A stretch of 64,000 nucleotides of DNA from Marinoscillum pacificum. Lineage in GTDB: Bacteria > Bacteroidota > Bacteroidia > Cytophagales > Cyclobacteriaceae. The notes under the pieces are model-generated. The model was not told where the DNA came from, made no database searches, and worked only from the letters and a program-made list of their open reading frames with translations. A program made the translations under genes and the position numbers. The stretch is from assembly GCF_024714495.1 (NCBI RefSeq), contig NZ_JAMZMJ010000004.1, forward strand, positions 372,001 to 436,000, in the 5' to 3' direction. This document shows, in pieces, positions 14,623-22,061 of the stretch; within the stretch, counting starts at the first letter, position 1, and every line of letters starts with the position of its first letter.

Positions 14623-16590
14623 TTATTTTAACAGTTGATAAGTAATTAATGCGGCTACATAGGCCAAAGCCGTCATATAGACTAACTGTATAAATGGATA
14701 TTTCCAGTTTTTAGTTTCACGAAGCACAATGGCCAGCGTACTCATACACTGCATGGCAAACGCGTAGAAAATCATCAGTGACAATCCTGTCGCAAATGTG
14801 TAAACTGGCTCTTGCGTACCACGTATCTTTTCAGACCGCATTCTATCCAGCAACGTGGCCTCATCATCAAAGTCTTCACCTACCGAGTAGATGGTTGCCA
14901 TGGATCCAACAAACACTTCACGTGCAGCAAAAGACGTAATCAACGCAATACCAATTTGCCAGTTGTATCCCAATGGTTTGATTGCTGGTTCAATGGCATG
15001 ACCAAGAATTCCAATGTACGAATTGGACAAGCTCACAGAAGACACTTCTTTCTCATATTCTTCTACTTGCTCTTCTTTGGTTGGTTCTGGGATCTTTGCT
15101 ACTGCCTCCTCAATTCTATCTCCAGGTCCAAAGGTTGCCAACACCCACAGGATAATGGAAATACTAAAAATGATTTTACCCGCATCAAAAACGAATAATC
15201 TTACTTTTTCCCAAAGCGTCACGATCAGATTGTTCCAACGTGGCATTTTATACAATGGAAGTTCCATAACCAGGAAGCTCTTTTGCCTGGATTTCACAAA
15301 TAATTTGAAAGCCAAAGCAGCCAACAAAGCAGCGACCACCCCAATCAGGTAAAGTCCTAAAAGCACCAATCCTTTCAGATTAATGAAACCAGCTACCATA
15401 GTGTCTGGCACTACCAGCGCTATCAATAAAGTATACACAGGAAGTCTTGCCGAACAACTCATCAAAGGAGTCACCATGATGGTGATCAATCGCTCTTTCC
15501 AGTTGTCAATGGTACGAGTGGCCATTATCGCTGGAATAGCACACGCCACACCGGAAATCAATGGCACCACGCTTCGACCATTCAATCCAAAAGGTCTCAT
15601 GAATCGATCGAGGATAAACACCACACGACTCATATAACCGGTCTCCTCCAATATGAAGATGAAACCAAATAATAACGTAATCTGAGGAATGAAAATCACC
15701 ACGCCACCAAGCCCAGGAATGATCCCTTCGGCAATTAGGTTGGTAAGCATTCCTTCTGGCAAGGTATCTTTCACCCAGGCACTGGCTGATACAAACAAAG
15801 TATCAATCAAATCCATTGGCCACTCTGACCAGGCATAAATAGCCTGGAAAATCACAAAAAGCACTCCGAGGAAAATCACATATCCGAAGAACGGATGCGT
15901 TAAGATTTTATCTACCGCACGGTGTCTGTTAATTAGTGATTTTGGGAGAGTCTTTTGCTTCACCACAAAGGAGAGCACCTGACGTATCTTTTTGTAACGA
16001 TTCTCTACTCGTTCTTTTCTAACCTCTGGATCATCAATTAAGAACTGCCCTTTATCAAACTCACCACCCAAGAATGGCTCAGCAGTTTTTGCCGGCTTGT
16101 TCTCGATCAAATGGTCAATTAATTCATTGATCCCTTTACCCGTCCTGGCAACAATTGGAAGAATGTCTATTCCACCAAGGACCTCACTCAATTTTTCAAT
16201 ATCAATGACCAGACCTTTCTTATCAGCCACGTCGGTCATGTTGAGCGCCATCGTCACAGGCACACCCAAATCGAGTACTTGTGTAAATAGCAATAGATTT
16301 CGCTCCAGGTTGGAAGCATCCACTACTACTACTATTCTATCCGGATAGTCTTTATGTGTTTTATCTCTGAGTAGGTCATAAACCACCTTCTCATCCTGAG
16401 TCTTGGGGTATAAACTGTAGATTCCTGGCAGGTCCAGAATTTCTATTTCGCTATCTGATCGCTTTAGCTTACCAGATTTTTTATCAACAGTAACCCCTGG
16501 GAAGTTCCCAATTTTCTGATTAAGACCAGTAAGTTGATTAAAAAGAGACGTTTTTCCTGAGTTGGGATTTCCAACTAATGAGATCTTCAT
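14623..16590 (-). CDS. feoB: Ferrous iron transporter FeoB
   Basis: A 655-residue inner-membrane Fe2+ importer. The N-terminal GTPase has G1 GNPNSGKTS (7-15), G3 DLPG (about 53-56) and G4 NMTD (about 118-121); the middle cytoplasmic segment is followed by two gate domains with conserved Cys-containing SCSARLPVY and SFAAREVFVGSMATIY. The length is at the short end of the family, as usual in Bacteroidota. It is joined to feoA by one base (TAATATG) and to the small Cys-rich gene likewise, so the three are one operon, probably expressed from the promoter at 16829. Confidence 0.97.
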   Translation of the reverse strand: MKISLVGNPNSGKTSLFNQLTGLNQKIGNFPGVTVDKKSGKLKRSDSEIEILDLPGIYSLYPKTQDEKVVYDLLRDKTHKDYPDRIVVVVDASNLERNLLLFTQVLDLGVPVTMALNMTDVADKKGLVIDIEKLSEVLGGIDILPIVARTGKGINELIDHLIENKPAKTAEPFLGGEFDKGQFLIDDPEVRKERVENRYKKIRQVLSFVVKQKTLPKSLINRHRAVDKILTHPFFGYVIFLGVLFVIFQAIYAWSEWPMDLIDTLFVSASAWVKDTLPEGMLTNLIAEGIIPGLGGVVIFIPQITLLFGFIFILEETGYMSRVVFILDRFMRPFGLNGRSVVPLISGVACAIPAIMATRTIDNWKERLITIMVTPLMSCSARLPVYTLLIALVVPDTMVAGFINLKGLVLLGLYLIGVVAALLAALAFKLFVKSRQKSFLVMELPLYKMPRWNNLIVTLWEKVRLFVFDAGKIIFSISIILWVLATFGPGDRIEEAVAKIPEPTKEEQVEEYEKEVSSVSLSNSYIGILGHAIEPAIKPLGYNWQIGIALITSFAAREVFVGSMATIYSVGEDFDDEATLLDRMRSEKIRGTQEPVYTFATGLSLMIFYAFAMQCMSTLAIVLRETKNWKYPFIQLVYMTALAYVAALITYQLLK

Positions 16591-16591
16591 A

Positions 16592-16810
16592 TTACTCCAC
16601 TTCTACGAGTGATGCCTCATCTATTCTGAGAGACAATGTGTATCCATCCAAATCTATGGCGATTGGTCCGCCAAAAGGAGCTTTAAACACTACTTCAACA
16701 GTTTTTCCAGGGTATAATCCCATATCAACAAGCTTGGAAGTTACACCATTCGGTGAAAGACTCTTCACGGTAACGGCTTTATTGAGTTGAAGTAAATCTA
16801 ATGTTTGCAT
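16592..16810 (-). CDS. feoA: FeoA accessory protein
   Basis: A 72-residue SH3-like protein (LSPNGVTSKLVDMGLYPGKTVEVVFKAPFGGPIAIDLDGYTLSLRIDEASLVEVE) with the family's LVDMGLYPG and GGPIAI motifs. FeoA binds FeoB and supports Fe2+ uptake. First gene of feoAB-C; it has no Fur-like box, unlike the other iron promoters, but a perfect 7-2-7 palindrome abuts its -33 element. Confidence 0.95.
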   Translation of the reverse strand: MQTLDLLQLNKAVTVKSLSPNGVTSKLVDMGLYPGKTVEVVFKAPFGGPIAIDLDGYTLSLRIDEASLVEVE

Positions 16811-16828
16811 CTATTTTCAGATTGAATA

Positions 16829-16859
16829 CAAAATAACAGCGTGTGGTAAAGAAGTACAA
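16829..16859 (-). promoter_or_regulatory. Promoter of feoAB
   Basis: Minus strand TTGTA, 18 bases, TTATTTTG (one mismatch to TAnnTTTG). It starts directly at the edge of the palindrome at 16860, so a bound regulator would touch the -33 region, an activator-like position. Confidence 0.6.
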
Positions 16860-16875
16860 TCACTAGTCCTAGTGA
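16860..16875. promoter_or_regulatory. Perfect 7-2-7 palindrome at the feo promoter
   Basis: TCACTAG-TC-CTAGTGA. Two perfect heptamers with a 2-bp gap, the classic NarL-class layout, between feoA and the stop codon of the NarL-type regulator at 16877. Confidence 0.62.
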
Positions 16876-16876
16876 A

Positions 16877-17518
16877 TTACGCTTTCACCAAACCCGTCTC
16901 CAATGCATAGACTATAAGCTCTGTTGGAGACTTCAAATTTAATTTTTTCAAAATATTCTTCCTATGAGAATTTATGGTATGAACACTAACGTTTAATTCA
17001 TCTGCTATCTGCACCGTCTTATGTCCCTTGGTGATCAACTGCAATACCTCATATTCTCTAGGAGAAAGATCGGTTGGTTCGCAATCCACTTCTTTGAATT
17101 CTTCCTCATTCTCCAACAGCACATCCAAAATTCGATTGCAATAAAATCGAGTATTCTTCGACACGGACTCTATCGCATTTAATATTTCACTTTGACTACA
17201 CTGTTTGGTTACGATCCCTTTGATGCCCATATCAAGAAGCGGCTTTATATGCTCGCGCTTGTCTTCATTGGTAATCACCAACACATTGGTGGCTTTGGAT
17301 TGTACTACCTGGTTTAAAAGAGATTTAAGAACAGGATCATTACCCTCATAGTCCATTAACAACACATCCGGGTGCTCCTGAAGTACTGATTTCATCACTT
17401 CATCAGCCCCTTCCACAACACCTGACAGCTCAAACTGATCTTTCTCATTCACCATGTGGATGAGCCCTTCACGTGTCAAAAACTGAAAATCTGAAATCAG
17501 AACTTTAATTTTTCTCAT
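16877..17518 (-). CDS. NarL/FixJ-type response regulator
   Basis: A 213-residue cytoplasmic regulator: receiver domain (residues 1-120) with phospho-acceptor Asp56 (DVLLMDYEG) and an acidic partner Asp10, then a LuxR-type HTH (about 148-210, LSPREYEVLQLITKGHKTVQIADELNVSVHTINSHRKNILKKL). No histidine kinase is nearby. It sits between two iron promoters: its own has a Fur-like box, and the 7-2-7 palindrome after its stop lies at the feoA promoter. I infer an iron-repressed regulator that controls feoAB and perhaps the TonB receptors. Confidence 0.93.
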   Translation of the reverse strand: MRKIKVLISDFQFLTREGLIHMVNEKDQFELSGVVEGADEVMKSVLQEHPDVLLMDYEGNDPVLKSLLNQVVQSKATNVLVITNEDKREHIKPLLDMGIKGIVTKQCSQSEILNAIESVSKNTRFYCNRILDVLLENEEEFKEVDCEPTDLSPREYEVLQLITKGHKTVQIADELNVSVHTINSHRKNILKKLNLKSPTELIVYALETGLVKA

Positions 17519-17521
17519 TTA

Positions 17522-17538
17522 TTTAGAATCATTCTAAA
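17522..17538 (-). promoter_or_regulatory. Fur-like operator (copy 4)
   Basis: TTTAGAA-TCA-TTCTAAA, perfect inverted repeat, four bases upstream of the regulator's ATG and four bases downstream of its -7 element. Confidence 0.72.
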
Positions 17539-17541
17539 CAG

Positions 17542-17572
17542 CAAATCTAGTTGGTAAACCTGAAATAGACAA
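17542..17572 (-). promoter_or_regulatory. Promoter of the NarL-type regulator
   Basis: Minus strand TTGTC, 18 bases, TAGATTTG, an exact TAnnTTTG. Best of the five iron-island promoters. A palindrome ATTGA-TTAT-TCAAT lies further upstream near 17590. Confidence 0.7.
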
Positions 17573-17721
17573 TTTGGTTCCCATTTGATTGAATAATCAA
17601 TAGCAACATCATTTGATTTTTTTGATAATCCTCCGCTATTCTTGGATAAATCATGCAATACAGTGTCTAATGTCAGGCTCATTTAATTACAGCCTTATTC
17701 ATTAAATCACGTTGTTTCGGT

Positions 17722-17729
17722 TAATTTTG
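17722..17729 (+). promoter_or_regulatory. -7 element of fumC
   Basis: TAATTTTG matches TAnnTTTG exactly, about 38 bases before the fumC ATG. No good -33 sequence was seen. Confidence 0.45.
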
Positions 17730-17767
17730 GTTATCAAAATTATTCATCAAATAATCTATAGATAGAT

Positions 17768-19171
17768 ATGGAATTCCGCACGGAACACGATACCATGGGG
17801 GAAGTAAAAGTACCCGCAGACAAATATTGGGGAGCACAAACTGAAAGATCAAGAAATAACTTCAAGATCGGTGGAGTAAATATGCAAATGCCCCTTGAAG
17901 TGGTAAAAGCTTTTGCTATTCTAAAGAAATCGGCGGCTCAGGCCAATCATGAACTAGGCGTGCTTGCTGGTGAAAAGAAAGATTTGATTGCTCAAGTATG
18001 TGATGAAATCCTAGAAGGAAAATTGGATGATCAATTTCCATTAGTAATCTGGCAAACTGGTTCAGGTACTCAGTCCAATATGAACTGTAATGAAGTGGTA
18101 GCGAATAGAGCGCACGTGATCAATGGCGGTTCATTATTAGATGACAACAAAATCATTCACCCGAATGACGATGTGAATAAGAGCCAGTCATCCAATGACA
18201 CGTTCCCTACAGCGATGCACATTGCTGCTTACAAATTGATCGTAGAGAACACCATTCCAAAAGTTCAGAAACTAAGAGACACGCTAAAGGCTAAGTCAGA
18301 TCAGTTTCAGGATGTCGTGAAAATCGGCCGTACACACTTCATGGATGCCACCCCACTTAGTCTTGGACAAGAGTTCTCTGGATATGTATCTCAATTGAAC
18401 CACGGTTTGAAAGCTTTAGAGAACACCTTCGCACACCTAAGCGAATTGGCTCTTGGAGGTACTGCTGTTGGTACAGGATTAAATACACCACAAGGATATG
18501 ACGTGTTGGTTGCGAAGAAAATCGCTGAAAACTCAGGTCTACCTTTCATTACAGCTGAAAATAAATTTGAAGCATTAGCTGCTCACGATGCAATGGTGGA
18601 AACACACGGAGCGTTGAAGCAATTAGCAGTAAGCTTAATGAAGATTGGCAATGATATCAGAATGCTGTGCTCAGGACCAAGAAGTGGAATTGGGGAGATC
18701 ATCATTCCAGAAAATGAGCCAGGTTCTTCTATCATGCCAGGTAAGGTGAACCCAACTCAGTGTGAAGCTTTGACAATGGTATGTGCGCAGGTGATCGGTA
18801 ACGACGTAGCAGTTTCTGCTGGTGGCATGTATGGACAGTTCGAACTGAACGTATTCAAACCAATGATGGTTTACAATGTGCTAACATCAGCTAGATTGAT
18901 TGGTGATGCATGTGAATCATTCAATGATCACTGTGCTATCGGGATTGAGCCAAATTATCCAGTCATTAAAGAAAAACTGGAAAACTCATTGATGTTGGTA
19001 ACTGCATTGAATACACACATTGGTTATGAAAATGCTGCCAAAATCGCGAAAAAAGCACATAAAGAAGGAACTACACTTAGAGCTGCAGCTATCGAATTGG
19101 GTCTTTTGACTACCGAACAATTTGATGAGTGGGTACGCCCTGAAGATATGATAGGTAGCTTAAAAAAGTAA
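17768..19171 (+). CDS. fumC: Class II fumarate hydratase
   Basis: A 467-residue, oxygen-stable, iron-free fumarase of the TCA cycle, interconverting fumarate and malate. The superfamily signature [11 protein letters not shown] is near residues 316-326, and the substrate-site motifs [10 protein letters not shown] (about 97-106), SSNDTFPTA and [10 protein letters not shown] are all present. Full length. It sits alone after the iron island; use of the iron-independent isozyme fits a niche with iron limitation, but that is only suggestive. Confidence 0.97.
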   Translation: MEFRTEHDTMGEVKVPADKYWGAQTERSRNNFKIGGVNMQMPLEVVKAFAILKKSAAQANHELGVLAGEKKDLIAQVCDEILEGKLDDQFPLVIWQTGSGTQSNMNCNEVVANRAHVINGGSLLDDNKIIHPNDDVNKSQSSNDTFPTAMHIAAYKLIVENTIPKVQKLRDTLKAKSDQFQDVVKIGRTHFMDATPLSLGQEFSGYVSQLNHGLKALENTFAHLSELALGGTAVGTGLNTPQGYDVLVAKKIAENSGLPFITAENKFEALAAHDAMVETHGALKQLAVSLMKIGNDIRMLCSGPRSGIGEIIIPENEPGSSIMPGKVNPTQCEALTMVCAQVIGNDVAVSAGGMYGQFELNVFKPMMVYNVLTSARLIGDACESFNDHCAIGIEPNYPVIKEKLENSLMLVTALNTHIGYENAAKIAKKAHKEGTTLRAAAIELGLLTTEQFDEWVRPEDMIGSLKK

Positions 19172-19227
19172 ATTTTTAGCTTTTTTTTAGTTATTTTAAT
19201 ACTTTAGTGTTAGTTATGTAAATAATT

Positions 19228-19854
19228 ATGAATCAACAGATTATAAGTATGAAAAGAATTGTCGCACTTTCAGTATTTGTATTGTTCGTTGCAGTAGGTT
19301 TTAACGCAACTGCACAACTATCCAAATCAGAGAAAAAAGAGTGGAAAAAGAGAATCAAAGGATTGGATCCAGAGCAGTTCAAAACACTCGTAGAGGAAAA
19401 TAAATCACTAAAAAGTCAAACAGCGAGCTTGAAAAACGAACTAGCTGGTGTGGATGACAAATTAGCTGATAAAGATGATCAAATCTCTTCTCTACAAAGT
19501 CAAGTTTCTAAGTTGAGAGACGAATTGGCTGATGCAAGTTCTAAACCAGCTCAACCAGTAAATGTTGACAGAGGTGGAATCAATGACCAGGTGGGTGTTG
19601 TATTCAAAGTTCAGATCGGAGCTTACAAAGCTTTGGACATGGGAGATACTTCTAAAAACATGGACAACTTTAGTCAAGAATCTCAAGATGGTTTGAACAA
19701 ATACACCATTGGAGCATTCAGAGACTACTGGGAAGCTGATGCCTTGAAGAAATACCTTAGAAACATGGGCGTTTCTGGTGCATTCGTTGTTTCGTACAAA
19801 GACGGACAGCGTGTAGAACTGAAAGAAGTTCTTGAAGGAGTGACAAAATCATAA
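19228..19854 (+). CDS. Exported coiled-coil protein with SPOR-like domain
   Basis: About 200 residues from Met8 (19249), which starts the signal peptide MKRIVALSVFVLFVAVGFNATAQ; the ATG at 19228 adds seven residues. Next comes a coiled coil (residues 50-105, NKSLKSQTASLKNELAGVDDKLADKDDQIS region) and a C-terminal SPOR-like fold (VVFKVQIGAYKALDM... YTIGAFRDYWEADALKKYLRNMG). SPOR domains bind denuded peptidoglycan, so a periplasmic cell-wall role is likely. A strong terminator follows. Confidence 0.75.
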   Translation: MNQQIISMKRIVALSVFVLFVAVGFNATAQLSKSEKKEWKKRIKGLDPEQFKTLVEENKSLKSQTASLKNELAGVDDKLADKDDQISSLQSQVSKLRDELADASSKPAQPVNVDRGGINDQVGVVFKVQIGAYKALDMGDTSKNMDNFSQESQDGLNKYTIGAFRDYWEADALKKYLRNMGVSGAFVVSYKDGQRVELKEVLEGVTKS

Positions 19855-19880
19855 TAGATATACGCTTTCTAAGCATAAAA

Positions 19881-19909
19881 AACCCTCCGCTTTGTCGGAG
19901 GGTTTTTTG
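19881..19909 (+). terminator. Intrinsic terminator after the SPOR-like gene
   Basis: Nine-base arms AACCCTCCG/CGGAGGGTT with a CTTTGT loop and a T-run, 27 bases after the stop. Confidence 0.9.
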
Positions 19910-19916
19910 TTTGTGT

Positions 19917-19924
19917 TAATTTTG
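19917..19924 (+). promoter_or_regulatory. -7 element of map
   Basis: TAATTTTG, exact TAnnTTTG, 16 bases before the map ATG. Confidence 0.5.
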
Positions 19925-19940
19925 TGGCTCATTTATTCCT

Positions 19941-20732
19941 ATGATCCAATACAAAACCAAAGAAGAAATAGAAATAATGCGCGAAAGCGCATTAATCGTA
20001 TCTAAGACATTAGGACTCATGGCTGAGCACATCAAGCCTGGAGTCACTCCATTAGAGTTGGATAAAATCGCTGAAGAATTCATCAGAGATCAGGGTGCTG
20101 TACCTGGATTTCTTGGACTGTACGATTATCCCAACACGATCATCACTTCAGTAAATGAACAGGTAGTCCATGGTTTGCCAACCAACAGACCTCTACAAGA
20201 AGGTGATATTGTTGGCCTGGATTGTGGTGCTTTTAAAAATGGCTACTACGGAGATCACGCTTACACTTTTGCAGTTGGAGAAATCCCTGATGACGTAAAG
20301 CAATTGCTTCGTGTAACTAAAGACAGCTTATATAAAGGAATAGAGCAAACAGTAGCAGGTAATAGAATAGGAGACATTGGCTATGCCATTCAAACCTACA
20401 CCGAGAGCTTTGGATATGGAGTAGTACGTGAGTTGGTAGGCCACGGGCTTGGTAAGAAAATGCACGAATCTCCAGAAGTACCTAACTACGGCAAGAGAGG
20501 AAGAGGAGCCAAACTTAAAGAAGGATTGGTGATCGCTATCGAGCCTATGATCAACATGGGAACTCGAAGAGTTATTCAATTATCGGATGGCTGGACGATC
20601 GTCACTGCAGATAAAAAGCCTTCAGCTCATTTTGAGCACGATGTTGCCATAGTAGATGGAAAACCAGAAATTTTATCTAGTTACAAATACATAGAAGAAG
20701 CACTCCAGAAAAACGGAGGTTTCATCAGCTAA
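19941..20732 (+). CDS. map: Type I methionine aminopeptidase
   Basis: A 263-residue enzyme removing the initiator Met from nascent proteins. Metal ligands are visible in GLDCGAFKNGYYGDHAYTF (two Asp), GHGLGKKMHESP (His), AIEPMI (Glu) and FEHDVAI (Glu). Length and order fit the family. It is monocistronic, with its own -7 element and a terminator after the stop. Confidence 0.95.
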   Translation: MIQYKTKEEIEIMRESALIVSKTLGLMAEHIKPGVTPLELDKIAEEFIRDQGAVPGFLGLYDYPNTIITSVNEQVVHGLPTNRPLQEGDIVGLDCGAFKNGYYGDHAYTFAVGEIPDDVKQLLRVTKDSLYKGIEQTVAGNRIGDIGYAIQTYTESFGYGVVRELVGHGLGKKMHESPEVPNYGKRGRGAKLKEGLVIAIEPMINMGTRRVIQLSDGWTIVTADKKPSAHFEHDVAIVDGKPEILSSYKYIEEALQKNGGFIS

Positions 20733-20737
20733 GAAAT

Positions 20738-20769
20738 AAAAAAGGGTCACTTAATGCGACCCTTTTTTG
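20738..20769. terminator. Bidirectional terminator between map and the OmpA gene
   Basis: Arms AAAAGGGTC/GACCCTTTT with A- and T-runs on either side, placed between two converging genes. Confidence 0.85.
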
Positions 20770-20803
20770 ATATTGCGTGTTCAAATAAAATACGTAATTG
20801 TAA

Positions 20804-21487
20804 TTATAAAGTACCTTTTTCGGCCATTCGCTTCATTTTATCATTGGCGAAAATGGCCACTTCCACTCTTCTATTTTGAGCTCTTCCTGTAGAGGTAGAA
20901 TTGTCGGCTATAGGTTGGTCTTCCCCATATCCCATAGTAGTTAATCGACTATTCTGAACGTCTTGCTGTGTCAAATAAGACGATACAGAACTCGCTCGCT
21001 TCTCAGAAAGTGTTTGGTTGTAAGAATCAGACCCTGAAGCATCTGTATGTCCTTCAATTAGTATGTTGGTGTTCTCATACTTGTTCAAAGTTTCCGCTAG
21101 TTCTTTCAGATTGCTTCTGGTTTCAGACTTCAAAGCGTATGAATCCAGTGCAAACAGTAATCCAGAATCAAAAGTGATTTTAATTCCTTCTCCAACTCTT
21201 TCTACTTCGGCACCTTCAAGATCAGCTCTTAGCTCTTCAGCTTGCTTATCCATATTTCTACCGATTAGCGCACCAGCAGTACCACCGACCGCTGCACCTA
21301 TGATAGCACCTACGGCTGTATTGTCTTGAGAATTTCCAATTACCGCTCCTATTGCTCCACCGGCAGCTGTACCAATAGCACCGCCTTTTGCGGCATTTGA
21401 GGCTTTACATCCTGTCATCATCAATGGCATAGTAGCAATTGATAAGGAAAGCGTAACTGACATTAGTTGTATGTGTAGTTTTTTCAT
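20804..21487 (-). CDS. OmpA-family lipoprotein with glycine zipper
   Basis: About 227 residues from Met at 21487 (MKKLHIQLMSVTLSLSIATMPLMMTGC); the longer open frame to 21538 would spoil the signal peptide. The lipobox is MTGC. A glycine zipper (GGAIGTAAGGAIGAVIG...GAAVGGTAGALIG, about residues 35-80) may cross or associate with the membrane. The C-terminal OmpA domain has the peptidoglycan-binding ILIEGHTDASGSDSYN and RRVEVAI motifs. Likely anchors the outer membrane to the wall. Confidence 0.88.
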   Translation of the reverse strand: MKKLHIQLMSVTLSLSIATMPLMMTGCKASNAAKGGAIGTAAGGAIGAVIGNSQDNTAVGAIIGAAVGGTAGALIGRNMDKQAEELRADLEGAEVERVGEGIKITFDSGLLFALDSYALKSETRSNLKELAETLNKYENTNILIEGHTDASGSDSYNQTLSEKRASSVSSYLTQQDVQNSRLTTMGYGEDQPIADNSTSTGRAQNRRVEVAIFANDKMKRMAEKGTL

Positions 21488-21615
21488 GATCATTAGTGAA
21501 TTGTGATAACACCCACACTGATGCCAAAATGAGTCCAACCCTTTAAATGAGTAAATTTTGAGGGTTTGGCTCTAAAAAATAAATCATAATGAAATAGACA
21601 TTCTCAAAATAAGAA

Positions 21616-22005
21616 TCAACTCCACATGCCCTCTGGAACAATTTCCAATACATGTCCATCAGGATCTTCTAAGTAAAATGACTCATAGCTACCAGGCCAT
21701 TTCTGACAATGAGTAATTTCAATACCTAGTACCTTAAATTTCTCTTTGGTCTCATTATAGTTGTCCTTTGCTACTTCGAATGCGATGTGCTGCTTTCCAG
21801 AAGCGAAGTGAGGTGGGAGTTCTTTCTCGCCCTTTGTTGCTTCAGCAATAAAACAGAGCAAGACAGATGTTCCCAATCTGAAGAAGACGTGTCGGTTAGG
21901 CACTTTAGAAATCAGAGGAAGCCCTAATTTATCATGATAAAATGCATAAGATTGATCTAAATCTGATACATATAGGCAGGTCTCTTTGATTTGGGTAAAT
22001 TCCAT
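21616..22005 (-). CDS. VOC/glyoxalase-family protein
   Basis: A 129-residue single-domain VOC protein. The tandem beta-alpha-beta-beta-beta modules are visible: ETCLYVSDLDQSYAFYHDKLGL in the first half and KQHIAFEV...SFYLEDPDGHVLEIV in the second. His and Glu of the second module are metal-ligand candidates; the usual first His is replaced around ETC, so the metal site may differ. The substrate cannot be predicted. Divergent from the ClC gene. Confidence 0.85.
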   Translation of the reverse strand: MEFTQIKETCLYVSDLDQSYAFYHDKLGLPLISKVPNRHVFFRLGTSVLLCFIAEATKGEKELPPHFASGKQHIAFEVAKDNYNETKEKFKVLGIEITHCQKWPGSYESFYLEDPDGHVLEIVPEGMWS

Positions 22006-22049
22006 GTGATTTTTGCATTCAATTAAAGATTTCCCTAATCGCTAAATGG

Positions 22050-22057
22050 TAACTTTG
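22050..22057 (+). promoter_or_regulatory. -7 element four bases before the clc start codon
   Basis: TAACTTTG (exact TAnnTTTG) is followed by AGAG and GTG. The transcription start would fall at or next to the start codon, implying a leaderless mRNA or use of the later ATG at 22098. Confidence 0.5.
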
Positions 22058-22061
22058 AGAG

